A stretch of DNA of 64,000 bases from Amycolatopsis alba DSM 44262 (GTDB lineage Bacteria; Actinomycetota; Actinomycetes; Mycobacteriales; Pseudonocardiaceae), in assembly GCF_000384215.1 (NCBI RefSeq), contig NZ_KB913032.1, positions 4,729,665-4,793,664 on the forward strand. Reading direction: 5' to 3'. This document shows positions 16,500-25,617 of this stretch, piece after piece. Both the position numbers and the translations under genes were made by a program. The notes beneath the pieces are model-generated. The model worked only from the letters and a program-made list of their open reading frames with translations. It was not told the DNA's origin and ran no database searches. The number at the start of each line of letters is the position of its first letter. Position 1 is the first letter of the stretch.

Positions 16500-17285
16500 T
16501 CAGCGCTTCAGGATCGCCAGGACCTCGTCGTGGAGCAGGCCGTTCGTCGACAGGGCCGAGCCGTTGTCATAGCGCGCTTCGCCGTTCAGGTCGCTGAACC
16601 GGCCACCGGCTTCGGTGATCAGCACCTGGGCCGCGGCGACGTCCCACGGGTTCACGATGCATTCCGCGGTGACGTCGAGCGCGCCCTCGGCGACCAGGCA
16701 GTGGTGCCAGAAGTCGCCGAAAGCGCGGCTTTCCCAGCACGCGTCGACGAGGTCGATGTACTTGTCCCGTGAGTGGTACTCCACCCACGAGTTCAGGTCC
16801 GTTGTGGACAGATACGCGTCTTCGAGCGACGCGACCTTCGACACCGAGATGCGGCGCTCCCCGGCGGAGTCGCTCATCCAGGCGCCGTCCCCGGTGGCGG
16901 CCCACCAGCGGCGGCCGAGCAGCGGAGCGCTGATCATGCCCACCACGGGATCGCCGTCTTCGACGAGCGCGATCAGCGTCGCCCAGACCGGGACGCCGCG
17001 CAGGAAGTTCTTGGTCCCGTCGATCGGGTCGAGCACCCAGGCGCGGCCGGTCGCGGCCGAACCGCCGCGTTCCTCGCCGAGGACCGCGTCGTCCGGCCGG
17101 TCTGTGGCGAGGATCGCACGGATGGCGTCTTCGACCGCGGTGTCCGCGTCGGTGACCGGGGTCCGGTCGGGTTTGCGTTCCACGGCGAGGTCGAGCGCGC
17201 GGAAGCGGGCGGTGGTGATGGCGTCGGCGGCGTCGGCCAGCCGGGTGGCGAGTTCCAGATCATTCTCGTAGCCAGGCACGGTCAC
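16500..17285 (-). CDS. Inositol monophosphatase family (histidinol-phosphatase-like)
   Basis: 261 residues from GTG 17285. The Mg-binding motifs are complete: GEERGG, then WVLDPIDGTKNFLRGVPVWA, and NPWDVAAAQVLITEAGGRF. Sequence style and length are closest to actinobacterial HisN histidinol-phosphate phosphatases, but inositol-1-phosphatase cannot be excluded. It sits alone, convergent to the toxin-immunity pair and divergent from the response regulator, with only 36 bases between starts. Confidence 0.88.
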   Translation of the reverse strand: MTVPGYENDLELATRLADAADAITTARFRALDLAVERKPDRTPVTDADTAVEDAIRAILATDRPDDAVLGEERGGSAATGRAWVLDPIDGTKNFLRGVPVWATLIALVEDGDPVVGMISAPLLGRRWWAATGDGAWMSDSAGERRISVSKVASLEDAYLSTTDLNSWVEYHSRDKYIDLVDACWESRAFGDFWHHCLVAEGALDVTAECIVNPWDVAAAQVLITEAGGRFSDLNGEARYDNGSALSTNGLLHDEVLAILKR

Positions 17286-17321
17286 GATGGTTTCACGCCC
17301 GGCAGTCGTAGAGTTGGCCAG

Positions 17322-18032
17322 GTGAGCATGGTGCTACTCGCCGAGGACGACCCGGCCATCGCCGATCCGCTTTCCCGCGCCCTCCAGCGGGAGGGATACG
17401 ACGTGCGTGTCGTCGGCGACGGGCCCGCCGCCCTCGACGCGACCGCGAGCGATCGGGTGGACCTGCTGGTCCTCGATCTCGGCCTGCCGGGGATGGACGG
17501 CCTCGAAGTGTGCCGCCGCCTGCGCGCCAGCGGCACCGAGGTGCCGGTGCTGATGCTGACCGCGCGCACGGACGAAGTCGATTTCGTGGTCGGGCTCGAC
17601 GCCGGCGCCGACGACTACGTCGCCAAGCCGTTCCGGCTCGCCGAACTGCTGGCCCGCATCCGGGCGCTGCTCCGGCGGCGGGCCCCCGAAGTGCTCGAAG
17701 CCGGGGGAGTGCGGATGGACCTCGGTGCCCGGATGGTCACCGTGGACCTGCACGAGGTGCAGCTGGCGAACAAGGAATTCGAGCTGCTGCGGGTGCTGAT
17801 GAGCCGTGCGGGCCAGGTGGTCAGCCGCGACGAGATCCTCGCCGAGGTGTGGAACGACCTCGAATCGAAGACCTCGAAGACGCTCGACATGCACATGTCC
17901 TGGCTCCGCCGGAAGCTCTCCATCGCGGCGGACGAGGCAGCGGGCCGGTCGGGGAAACCCGGCGGGAACGGCGACGGCGAACGGCGGATCGCCACGGTCC
18001 GCGGCGTCGGCTTCCGCTTCAACGCGGAATAG
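17322..18032 (+). CDS. OmpR family response regulator
   Basis: 236 residues from GTG 17322 (ATG 17328 is an alternative). The receiver domain has DD at the acidic pocket (LLAEDDPAIADPL), phospho-acceptor Asp in LLVLDLGLPGMDG, Thr in MLTART and Lys in YVAKPF. The winged-helix domain contains TSKTLDMHMSWLRRKL and ends TVRGVGFRF. A TAGAGT box seven bases before the GTG suggests a leaderless mRNA. It is paired with the kinase that starts one base after its stop. Confidence 0.93.
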   Translation: MSMVLLAEDDPAIADPLSRALQREGYDVRVVGDGPAALDATASDRVDLLVLDLGLPGMDGLEVCRRLRASGTEVPVLMLTARTDEVDFVVGLDAGADDYVAKPFRLAELLARIRALLRRRAPEVLEAGGVRMDLGARMVTVDLHEVQLANKEFELLRVLMSRAGQVVSRDEILAEVWNDLESKTSKTLDMHMSWLRRKLSIAADEAAGRSGKPGGNGDGERRIATVRGVGFRFNAE

Positions 18033-18033
18033 C

Positions 18034-19317
18034 ATGCGCCGCCGCATCCTCCTGGCGATACTGCTCGCCGTCGCGGTCACCGCGGCCGTGCTGGGCATCC
18101 CGCTGGGGATCACCGCCTGGCAGCTGGTCGAGAACCTCAACCGCGAGAACCTGGCGTCCTCGGCCCGCGGGATCGCGGCGACGCTGGACAACGAGATCGC
18201 CGTCGGCCAGCCGATCAATCTCGACCTGGTCCGGGTGGCCGTCCCGCAGGGCGGGTTGCTGACCGTCCGCGCGCAGGGCCAGATCGAGAAACGGTACGGC
18301 TCCGATCCCGGCTCCGACGTGGTGTCGGAGAAAGCGCCGATCGCGTTGCACGGCGAAGTCGAGCTGGCCGTGCCCGCCGGGCCGATGCGCACCCGCCAGA
18401 CCCAGGTGACCCTGCTCGTGGTGCTGCTGGTCGTGCTGTCGGTGGGCACCGGCACGGTGGTCGCGACCGTGACCGCGCGGCGGCTCGCGAAACCGCTCAG
18501 ACATGTCGCCGATCGGGCGGTCAAACTCGGCGGCGGTGATTTCCGGCCGGATCCGAAGCGCTACGGCGTCGGCGAACTCGACATGGTCGCCGAAGCGCTC
18601 GACGCCTCCGGCACGGCGCTCGCCCAGCTCGTCCAGCGAGAACGACAGCTCGTCGGCGACGTCTCCCATCAGCTGCGGAGCCGGTTGACCGCGTTGCAGC
18701 TGCGGCTCGAACCGCTCACCGTCCACCCCGATCAGGACGTCGTCGACGAGGCGAAGGCCGCGCAGGAACAGGCGGACCGGCTGGCCGAGGCGCTCGATGA
18801 ACTGCTGGCCGCCGCGCGGGCGGCGCGCGAGGTCGGCGCGGAACCGGTGAACCTGCCGCAGATGCTGCCCGAGATTTCGGAGGAATGGCGACAGCTGCTT
18901 CGCGCCGAAGGCAGGCATCTCCGGATCCGCGTCACTGATGGGCTCAGGGCGAGGGCGACGCCGGGCCGCTTGCGCGAGGTCGTCGGCGTCCTGCTCGACA
19001 ACGCGTTGCGCCACGGCGCGGGAACGGTCACGCTCGCCGCCCGGCGCGGTGACACGGAGGGCACCGTCGTCATCGAGGTCGCCGACACCGGCTCTGGGGT
19101 GCCCGACGAGCTGGCGCCGCACATCTTCGAACGCGGATTCTCCGGCGGCGGGTCGACCGGCGTCGGGCTCGCCCTCGCCCGCGCGCTCATCGAGGCCGAC
19201 GGCGGACGGCTGGAGCTGTCGAGCAAGCAGCCCGCGGTGTTCAGTCTCTTCCTGAAGGTCCCGCGACCGGGCGATGTGGCCGAAGTGCGGTGGCCCGCCG
19301 AACGGGTCCCCCGCTAA
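18034..19317 (+). CDS. Sensor histidine kinase
   Basis: 427 residues from ATG 18034. Two membrane helices (residues about 4-28 and 123-147) enclose a short outer loop. They are followed by a HAMP domain, the H-box LVGDVSHQLRSRLTALQLRL, an N-box NALRHGAG and the G-boxes ADTGSGVPDE and STGVGLALARALI. It partners the upstream OmpR-type regulator. The short sensor loop suggests membrane or envelope sensing. The signal and target genes are unknown. Confidence 0.93.
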   Translation: MRRRILLAILLAVAVTAAVLGIPLGITAWQLVENLNRENLASSARGIAATLDNEIAVGQPINLDLVRVAVPQGGLLTVRAQGQIEKRYGSDPGSDVVSEKAPIALHGEVELAVPAGPMRTRQTQVTLLVVLLVVLSVGTGTVVATVTARRLAKPLRHVADRAVKLGGGDFRPDPKRYGVGELDMVAEALDASGTALAQLVQRERQLVGDVSHQLRSRLTALQLRLEPLTVHPDQDVVDEAKAAQEQADRLAEALDELLAAARAAREVGAEPVNLPQMLPEISEEWRQLLRAEGRHLRIRVTDGLRARATPGRLREVVGVLLDNALRHGAGTVTLAARRGDTEGTVVIEVADTGSGVPDELAPHIFERGFSGGGSTGVGLALARALIEADGGRLELSSKQPAVFSLFLKVPRPGDVAEVRWPAERVPR

Positions 19318-19380
19318 GAACTCCCGAAGGATCTCCCGATCGGGCAGGGCCACGAAAGCGCGCCGCCCTAACGTCGGGGA

Positions 19381-19893
19381 GTGCGAGCGACGGCGTTCCG
19401 GTACCGCCCGCCGGTGAGTCCGGTGGCCGCGGCGACCGTGGAGATCGGCAAGGTGGCGATCTCCTTGGAGTTGTCCTTCGACGGCGACCTGTACGCGTGC
19501 CGTCGTCCGCCAGGGGTGGTGGAGCGGATGGAAGCCGAAGCCCTCGACCTGCTTTCGAAAGGCCTGTTCGTCAGCGGGATCGACACCCCTGTCGCGACCG
19601 TCACCGGCACGGCGGGGCATCGGTTCGTCCAGGAGAGCGCCGTGTTCCAGCCACCGGGCAGCTGGGTCTACCAGGGCAGGTGCTGGGTCGGTACCAGCCG
19701 GAACGGGCTGACCCTGACCGGCGTGCTCGGCTACCGCCTCGAAGTCCGTGCCTGCTGGGCCCCGCGCGCGGGCGAATGCGGCCCGCCCGAGACCGCGACC
19801 GAATGGTGCGAACTCTTCGGCGCGCAGCTGGCGTCCATCGGCGGGGTGGTCCTGCGGCGGGCCTCGGTGCTCAGTCTCGGTACTCCGCCGTGA
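19381..19893 (+). CDS. Hypothetical protein
   Basis: 170 residues from GTG 19381. I recognise no family. It is probably soluble, with no signal peptide or membrane segment. Trp/Cys-rich stretches occur in the second half (SWVYQGRCWVGTSRNGLTLT, EVRACWAPRAGECGPPETAT). TAACGT six bases upstream suggests a leaderless transcript. Its 3' end overlaps the convergent DUF4255 gene by 23 bp. Normal base composition supports a real gene. Confidence 0.65.
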   Translation: MRATAFRYRPPVSPVAAATVEIGKVAISLELSFDGDLYACRRPPGVVERMEAEALDLLSKGLFVSGIDTPVATVTGTAGHRFVQESAVFQPPGSWVYQGRCWVGTSRNGLTLTGVLGYRLEVRACWAPRAGECGPPETATEWCELFGAQLASIGGVVLRRASVLSLGTPP

Positions 19894-20284
19894 CCGTGAC
19901 GACGAACGCCGCCCGTGCGGGCAGGCCGAGGCTGACCCACAGCCCGGTCGGATCGGTCTTCCCGATGGCCAGCCGCAGCGGCCGCTCGTCGACCACGAGG
20001 AATTCGGTCCCGAGCAACACCCGGAGCGAGCTGTCGAGCAGGGTGTGCTCGTCCCGGACCTTGTCCGCCCGCGCGGTGATCAAATAGGACAGTTCGCACC
20101 GTTTCGCCCGCACGGCGCCGGTTCCCGTGCCGGCGCCGTGCAGGGCGAAGAGGAACAGATCGACGCTCGACACCGGTGTCCCGGTCTGCCAGGTGGGTTT
20201 CGGCGGATCCAGCCGGACCACCGTCCCCTCCGGCAGATGCGGTGCGATGAGCCGGCACAACGCCTCGTCGACCTGACTGATCAC
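19871..20284 (-). CDS. DUF4255 (Pvc16 N-terminal-like) protein
   Basis: 137 residues. VSSVDLFLFALHG and the block ELSYLITARADKVRDEHTLL resemble DUF4255, found in Pvc16/Afp16 cap proteins of extracellular contractile injection systems and as stand-alone actinobacterial proteins. No tail-tube or sheath gene is visible in the window, so an injection-system role is not supported here. It starts four bases after the LuxR-type regulator gene and is co-transcribed with it. Confidence 0.6.
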   Translation of the reverse strand: MISQVDEALCRLIAPHLPEGTVVRLDPPKPTWQTGTPVSSVDLFLFALHGAGTGTGAVRAKRCELSYLITARADKVRDEHTLLDSSLRVLLGTEFLVVDERPLRLAIGKTDPTGLWVSLGLPARAAFVVTVTAEYRD

Positions 20285-20288
20285 GGTG

Positions 20289-20921
20289 TCAGATCAGTCC
20301 CTCACGCAGTGCGTAAGCCACCGCGTGCGACCGGTTCCGGAGCTGGAACCGGTTGGTCACGTCGTGCAGGATGCTCTTCACCGTGCGCTGCGAATAGCAC
20401 AGCTGATCGGCGATCTCCTGCGTCGAGAACCCCGACGCGACCAGTTTGAGCACCTCGGTTTCCCGGCTGCTCATGCCACCGAAATGCAGGCCACGCGGCT
20501 GCAGGACCTGACGTTGCAACCGCGAGACCCGGTGCAGGAGCCTGCCGAGCAGGTCCGGCGGAAGCGCGCCTTCCCCGGCGGCGGCCGCCTTGATCAACCG
20601 GACCAGGACGTCGGCACCCGCCTCCGAACGGCGGGCGACCGCGCAGACGCCGTGCTCGATGGCGTTGAGGATCTCGTTGTCGTCGACCTCACCCGCGATG
20701 AGCACGATGCGGGTGAACCCCTGGTGGTGCAACGCGGACAGCAGCTGAGTCATCGCCTCGTCGAGGCGGTCGGTGACCAGGAGGGCCACCATGCTCGGGT
20801 CGGCTGTCTCCCCGTCCACCAGCCAGACGTCGTCACGGGAGCGGAGCGTCATGCAGACGCCGTTGTGCAGGATCGGATCCGTGGCGCGGACGACCACCGG
20901 TGTCCTGTTCGGTTCGAACAT
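20289..20921 (-). CDS. LuxR-type HTH regulator with atypical receiver
   Basis: 210 residues from ATG 20921 (GGGGA six bases upstream; the ATG at 20933 is an alternative). The N-terminal half has receiver-like strands (VVVRATDPILHNGVCMTL, IVLIAGEVDDNEIL) but lacks a clear phospho-Asp and acidic pocket, so it is likely phosphorylation-independent. The C-terminal GerE helix-turn-helix (SSRETEVLKLVASGFSTQEI) is complete. It forms an operon with the DUF4255 gene. It may control secretion or development genes; the target is unknown. Confidence 0.85.
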   Translation of the reverse strand: MFEPNRTPVVVRATDPILHNGVCMTLRSRDDVWLVDGETADPSMVALLVTDRLDEAMTQLLSALHHQGFTRIVLIAGEVDDNEILNAIEHGVCAVARRSEAGADVLVRLIKAAAAGEGALPPDLLGRLLHRVSRLQRQVLQPRGLHFGGMSSRETEVLKLVASGFSTQEIADQLCYSQRTVKSILHDVTNRFQLRNRSHAVAYALREGLI

Positions 20922-21072
20922 GTGATTCCCCATTCCCCTCGAACGATGCGAAGGTCCCACCCCTCGCGCTACTCACCCTGCCGGGTGAGGTGTCCCGTGC
21001 GCATGGGACTCCGGTCCCGAAATTGCCCGAAAAGCCGCCCCTATCGGGGTCGCTTTTTCACCGGGGCGCTTT

Positions 21073-21720
21073 TCAGCGGCCCAGCCCGGCTTCGCGGGCG
21101 AGCACGATCGCCTCGGCGCGGTCCGCGACGTGGAGTTTGCTGAACACGTTGGAAATGTGGTTCCGCACGGTCTTCGGGCTCAGGCACAGCGTGCTGGCGA
21201 TGGCGGTGTTGCTGTGCCCGCCGGCGATGAGCGAGAGGACCTCTCGTTCGCGGCCGGTCAATTCCGGGAACACCGTGTCCGCGCTGGGCAGAGAGTGATT
21301 GAAGAAGCCGAGGACTCGCGTCGCGATGTCAGGCCCGAAGATCGCTTCGCGCCTCGCGACAGCGTGAACGGCACGGATGATTTCGTCGGGTTCGGCGTCT
21401 TTCAGCAGATATCCGCGGGCCCCGGCGCGCATCGCGGAGAAAACGGATTCGCTCTCGTCCGCCATCGTCAGCATGAGCACGCCGACGCCGGGCTGTTCGG
21501 CGACGATGTGCCGGGTCGCTTCGGCGCCGCTGATGTCGGGCAAGTGCAGGTCCATGACCACGACGTCGGGTGCGAGGGCGCTCGCCGCGCTGATCGCGTG
21601 CGCCCCGCTCGCGGCCTCACCGACCACGTCGACGTGGGGCTCGTTGGCGAGCAGCGTGCAGACCCCGAACCGGAACAGCGGATGGTCGTCGACCACGAGC
21701 ACGCGAAGGCGTTCGTTCAT
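21073..21720 (-). CDS. NarL/FixJ family response regulator
   Basis: 215 residues. It has an intact receiver: LVVDDHPLFRFGV, Asp in DVVVMDLHLPDISG, Thr/Lys positions in MLTMADES and YLLKDAEPDE. The GerE domain reads TGREREVLSLIAGGHSNTAI. No kinase gene is adjacent, so it is an orphan. It lies 150 bp upstream, in the transcriptional sense, of the LuxR-type gene and could regulate that operon. Confidence 0.92.
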   Translation of the reverse strand: MNERLRVLVVDDHPLFRFGVCTLLANEPHVDVVGEAASGAHAISAASALAPDVVVMDLHLPDISGAEATRHIVAEQPGVGVLMLTMADESESVFSAMRAGARGYLLKDAEPDEIIRAVHAVARREAIFGPDIATRVLGFFNHSLPSADTVFPELTGREREVLSLIAGGHSNTAIASTLCLSPKTVRNHISNVFSKLHVADRAEAIVLAREAGLGR

Positions 21721-21880
21721 GGGCTCCCCCTGTCTCCCCGACGCGGCACGTTAGCGAGAGGGCCGGTCGCGGACAACGCGTGGTCCGGACAGCGGACCGG
21801 CGATAAATTAAACGCCTGATGAGTGTCGCGTATCGCGGGGATCCGCCCCAAGTCATTAACCCTTTCGGACCAGGCGGGGG

Positions 21881-22006
21881 AGCAAGGGACCTTTGCTATC
21901 GCTTCTCTTGATGTCGAGAGAGTCGCAAGTCCGTGAAGGCCTCCTTCCCTACTCTCAGGGTAGGGAAGGAGGCCTTCACGGACCGCGACAGCAAAGGTCC
22001 CTTGCT
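21881..22006. repeat. Nested double palindrome (probable terminator)
   Basis: Outer arms AGCAAGGGACCTTTGCT (21881-21897) and its exact complement (21990-22006) are 17 bp each. Inside lies a perfect 24-bp hairpin with arms at 21929-21952 and 21960-21983 and a 7-base loop; its arm contains TGAAGGCCTCCTTCC. It follows the NmrA-type gene stop by 14 bases and would terminate that transcript. The core resembles the hairpin at 49126-49182, so this is a dispersed family. Confidence 0.8.
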
Positions 22007-22019
22007 GTCTTTCCGCAGG

Positions 22020-22856
22020 TCAGGCGAAGGTGGCGGCGTGTTCGCGAGCCCAGTCGGCGAAGGTCAGCGGCGCCCGGCCGAGAAGTTCGCCGACGGTGCC
22101 GAACACGATCTCCTCGTTCCCGGCTGACTGCCGTTTGAGCTCGAAGATCCCGTCGACCGCCGAAGCGGGCCAGCCGAAGCCGAGCATCCGGGCGCGCGCG
22201 TCGGCTTCGGGTTCTTCGACGTAGGTCAGCCGCCGGTCGAGGGCCTCGCCGAGGATCTCGACCTGTCGCCGCGTCGTGAGCGCTTCGCCGCCGGTGATCG
22301 GGTACGTCTTGCCCGCGTGCCCGTCGGTGGTCAGCACGGTCGCGGCGACGGCGGCGATGTCGCGGACGTGCACCAGCGCGGACGCCGGATCGCCTTCGGG
22401 CACGCGGATGACCCCGTCGCCGCGGACGGCGTGCAGCCAGGCGAACCGGTTGTCCATGAACGTGCCGGGTCGCAGGATCGTCCAGTCCGGCCCCGCCTCG
22501 CGCACGGACCGCTCGGCCGCGGTGTGCACCAGTGAGATCGGATCGGTCTGTCCGAAGTGGACGCCGGTGGTGGACAGCTTGACGACGTGCTGGACGTCGG
22601 AAGCGGCCTTGAGCACGGCTTGTTCCTGGGCGAGCGGATCGGAGCCGTGCCCGGAGGTCAGGAGGAAGACACGTTCGACACCGTCGAGCAGCGCGGGATC
22701 GAAAGCGTCGAGATCGCAGGCGGCGACTTCGGCGCGCGGATCGATCCGGGCGCGGGCGGGGTCACGGGTCAGTGCGCGCACGCGAGCGCCCTTGTCCAGC
22801 AGCGCGGGAACGAGTTCCCGGCCGATTTTGCCGGTGGAACCGAGAACGAGGATCAT
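22020..22856 (-). CDS. NmrA-like NAD(P)-binding protein
   Basis: 278 residues from ATG 22856, with AGGAG eight bases upstream. The N-terminal MILVLGSTGKIGRELVPALL is a Rossmann GxxGxxG loop. LRPGTFMDNRF and AVAATVLTTDGHAGKTYPIT are the conserved NmrA/SDR-type (atypical short-chain dehydrogenase) blocks. The active-site Tyr-Lys is not evident. It could be a quinone reductase (QorB-like) or redox sensor. It follows the MFS exporter by 11 bases and is likely in the same operon. Confidence 0.85.
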   Translation of the reverse strand: MILVLGSTGKIGRELVPALLDKGARVRALTRDPARARIDPRAEVAACDLDAFDPALLDGVERVFLLTSGHGSDPLAQEQAVLKAASDVQHVVKLSTTGVHFGQTDPISLVHTAAERSVREAGPDWTILRPGTFMDNRFAWLHAVRGDGVIRVPEGDPASALVHVRDIAAVAATVLTTDGHAGKTYPITGGEALTTRRQVEILGEALDRRLTYVEEPEADARARMLGFGWPASAVDGIFELKRQSAGNEEIVFGTVGELLGRAPLTFADWAREHAATFA

Positions 22857-22867
22857 CGAAGAACTCC

Positions 22868-24226
22868 TTAGTGGTTGCGCCGCAGCGAAACGCGCGGCAG
22901 GAAGAGGGCGGCGGCGAGGCCGGTCACCAGGGCGGGAACCATCACCCAGAACACGCCGTTGAGCGCGGAGGCGTACCCGGCCGGGCTGTCGGTGCCGAAC
23001 GAGCCCGTGAACACCGCGCCGAAAACGGTCAGCCCGGCCGTGGTGCCGAGCGACCGGAGAAAACCGACGGTCGCGGACACGGCGCCGAGATCGGTCCGGG
23101 CGACGTTCTGCTGGGCCGCCATGGAGAGCACCTGCATGTTGAGCCCTGCCGCCGCGCCGAATACGACAAGATAGGTGACGACGAGCGGCAAAGGTGTCGA
23201 TTCGTCCATTGTGGACATCGCGAGCGCGGCGGCGAGGCCGAGGGTCATGCTGAGGATCGGCGCCCACCGGTAGGCGCCGGTCCTGGCGATGATCTTGCCC
23301 GCGACCATCGACGACGCGGCGACCGCGAGCGTCATGGGCAGCAGCAGGAGACCGGCTTCCGAAGGTCCGGCGCCACCCGCGGTCTGCAGGAAGAGCGCCA
23401 GGTAGTTGACCGAACCCAGGAAGACGAACCCGGCCGCGGCACTGGCCAGCACGCTCAGGCTGAACATCCTGGCGCGGAACAGCCGGAGCGGGATGATCGG
23501 CTCGGCCGCCCGCCGTTCGATGAACAGGAAGGCGACGAGCAGCACGGCGCCGATCGACGCGGACAAGGGAGTCGCCAGGGTCAGGCCGACGATCGCGCCG
23601 GACAGGACGACGAGACCCGCGAAATCGAACGGCGCGGTCGTCCGCCGTCGCTCGAGCCGCAGGAATCGCGCGACGATGACGAGCGCGACCAGTCCGATCG
23701 GCACGTTGAGCCCGAAGATCGAGCGCCAGCCCGCGAAGTCGGTCAGCACGCCGCCGACGACAGGACCCGCCAGCGAGGAACCGGCGAAGCAGATCGAGAA
23801 CCAGGCGAAATAGCGGGCGCCTTCGCGACCGGGGAACAGTTCGCCGATGATCGCGGCGACCGCGACGAACAGGCCGCCGGAGCCGACGCCCTGCAGGACG
23901 CGGGCGGCGATCAGGAGCGGCATCGTCGGGGCGAGCGCGCAGGCCAGGGAGCCGAGGACGAACAGCGCGATCGCGACGAGAACGACGCGTTTGCGGCCGA
24001 AGAGGTCGCCGAGTTTTCCGTAGGCGGGCGCGCTGACGCTGCCCGCCAGCAGGTAGGCGGTGGTGACCCAGGCGAACGACGTGGCGCCGCCGAGTTCGCC
24101 GACCAGCCGGGGCAGGGCGGTCGCGACGACCTGGGAGTCGAGCATCGCCAGGAACACGGCGACGAAGAGCCCGACGAGGGCAAGGGTGTTTCGGGCGCGC
24201 GGAGGCGCGCCGAGAGCGGTGCTCAA
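22868..24226 (-). CDS. MFS drug exporter (DHA2/EmrB-QacA type)
   Basis: 452 residues with 12-14 membrane helices. AMLDSQVVATALPRLVGELG is the motif-D-like opening of drug:H+ antiporters, YGKLGDLFGRKRVVLVAI is motif A, and AGPVVGGVLTDFAGWRSIF is motif C, specific to exporters. The substrate is unknown. It is first in a two-gene operon with the NmrA-like gene. The 235-bp upstream region contains GACATG...CATGTC dyads (about 24420-24450), a possible regulator site, but no regulator gene is adjacent. Confidence 0.9.
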   Translation of the reverse strand: MSTALGAPPRARNTLALVGLFVAVFLAMLDSQVVATALPRLVGELGGATSFAWVTTAYLLAGSVSAPAYGKLGDLFGRKRVVLVAIALFVLGSLACALAPTMPLLIAARVLQGVGSGGLFVAVAAIIGELFPGREGARYFAWFSICFAGSSLAGPVVGGVLTDFAGWRSIFGLNVPIGLVALVIVARFLRLERRRTTAPFDFAGLVVLSGAIVGLTLATPLSASIGAVLLVAFLFIERRAAEPIIPLRLFRARMFSLSVLASAAAGFVFLGSVNYLALFLQTAGGAGPSEAGLLLLPMTLAVAASSMVAGKIIARTGAYRWAPILSMTLGLAAALAMSTMDESTPLPLVVTYLVVFGAAAGLNMQVLSMAAQQNVARTDLGAVSATVGFLRSLGTTAGLTVFGAVFTGSFGTDSPAGYASALNGVFWVMVPALVTGLAAALFLPRVSLRRNH

Positions 24227-24461
24227 GAAAGGATCCGTTCACTGGAAGAAACGAGGGATCGCGAAGGACGCGGAGCAGTGCTCCGTATCCCCGCCAAGAC
24301 GGGAAAAGGCTCAACCGTCATCCGAACCGGATGCGGTCCTCTTCGCGCTTGGCGATCACCTCGAATTCGTCCCGCTCGACCGTACGAACCCGGCCGGCGT
24401 CATCAGTGAAGGTACGTTGACATGGATGACCCTAGACAATCACATGTCTTTTGGCAAGTAG

Positions 24462-25001
24462 TTAGCGAAGAGGGACGACGTCTTCGTCCGGCTCGTCGCT
24501 GTCCCGGCGGCGTTTGCCCAGCTCGTCGGGGAAGACCCACTTCTTGAGACCCCAGAAGCGGAAGAACATCGCCAGGAGCATGCCGATGATCGACCCGCTC
24601 GTGAAGTCCGCGAACTCCTGCACGAACCGCGTCACGTGCGGTACTTCGAGATCGAAGACGTAGCGCGACGTGTAGAGCGGGATCAGGTTGACCACCACGG
24701 CGATCCCGCTGATCACGAAGAACAGCGCCGCCTCGTGATGCCGTTCGCGGCCGCCGCGGGTCCGGAAGGACCATTCGCGGTTGAGGATGTAGGACACGAT
24801 CGTCGCGACGATGATCGCGATCGCCTTCGCCGTGGTCGGCTTCGACTCCAGCACACTGAGTTTCAGCAGGTACCAGACGCCGTTGTCGACCAGGAACGTC
24901 GTACCGCCCACGATCGCGAACTTCAGCAGCTCCCGGTGCTTGATCAGCACCGATCGGAGCGGCTCGGGCGTCCGGGAAAGGACGGATTCGACCACGGTCA
25001 C
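24462..25001 (-). CDS. GtrA family membrane protein
   Basis: 179 residues with four membrane helices. LLKFAIVGGTTFLVDNGVWY is the GtrA signature at helix 1, and SYILNREWSFRTRGGRERHHEA is the conserved cytoplasmic loop. GtrA proteins are thought to flip or assist transfer of polyprenyl-phosphate-linked sugars to glycosyltransferases outside the membrane. A second, paralogous GtrA gene lies 106 bp upstream on the same strand. Two GT87 enzymes nearby would be plausible users of such sugar donors. Confidence 0.9.
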   Translation of the reverse strand: MTVVESVLSRTPEPLRSVLIKHRELLKFAIVGGTTFLVDNGVWYLLKLSVLESKPTTAKAIAIIVATIVSYILNREWSFRTRGGRERHHEAALFFVISGIAVVVNLIPLYTSRYVFDLEVPHVTRFVQEFADFTSGSIIGMLLAMFFRFWGLKKWVFPDELGKRRRDSDEPDEDVVPLR

Positions 25002-25107
25002 TCGGTCAGTCTAATTCGCGCGGGCCATCGAATGGGTCGGGAGGGGGCGAGGTGGAGTGGTATAGGGCAGTTTGGGTGTTTCCAGTAGGCGGAATTCTTG
25101 TCGCCTG

Positions 25108-25608
25108 TCAGGCGGCGGGGTCCTCGGGAATGTCGGAAGCGCGCCGCCCCTCGCCCCGCAGCAGCCGCGGCCGCGCGCCCGCCTCCGGGAAGACCCACTT
25201 CTTGAACGACCACCAGCGGAACACCGTGCCGAGCAGCGTCCCGATGACCACGCCGCTGACGAAATCGGCGATCTCCTGCGTCAGCAGATCGACGTGCGGT
25301 TCTTCCAGGTTGAGCACGTGCCGCGAAATCAGCTGCGGAAGCGCGTTGAGGCCGAGCGCGATCGCGCTGAGGAAGAAGAAAAGCGCGGCTTCGTGGGCAC
25401 GCTCACGGCCACCGCGGAAACGGAACGACCATTCACGGTTCGCGACGTAGGAGAAAACGGTCGCCACCAGCACGCCGATCATCAGCGCGGTCACCGGTTT
25501 GTCGGTCAGCACGGTGAACTTCAGCCCGTAGGTGATCGTCATCGTGATGACGAAACTCGCGCCCCCGACCACGGCGAAACGCAGCAGCTCCCGGTGCCTC
25601 CCCAGCAT
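25108..25608 (-). CDS. GtrA family membrane protein (paralogue)
   Basis: 166 residues with four helices. LLRFAVVGGASFVITMTITY opens helix 1, and YVANREWSFRFRGGRERAHEAA is the same loop as in its neighbour. The C-terminal half FRWWSFKKWVFPE also matches. It is clearly a tandem duplicate of the gene at 24462-25001. It starts nine bases after the stop of the large sigma-factor gene, so it may be expressed with it. Confidence 0.9.
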   Translation of the reverse strand: MLGRHRELLRFAVVGGASFVITMTITYGLKFTVLTDKPVTALMIGVLVATVFSYVANREWSFRFRGGRERAHEAALFFFLSAIALGLNALPQLISRHVLNLEEPHVDLLTQEIADFVSGVVIGTLLGTVFRWWSFKKWVFPEAGARPRLLRGEGRRASDIPEDPAA

Positions 25609-25617
25609 GCGGGCACG

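Noticed and set aside
22772..24409. Long plus-strand frame opposite the MFS exporter
   Set aside because: Composition is Gly/Arg/Asp/Glu shadow; the minus-strand MFS protein has full helices and motifs.
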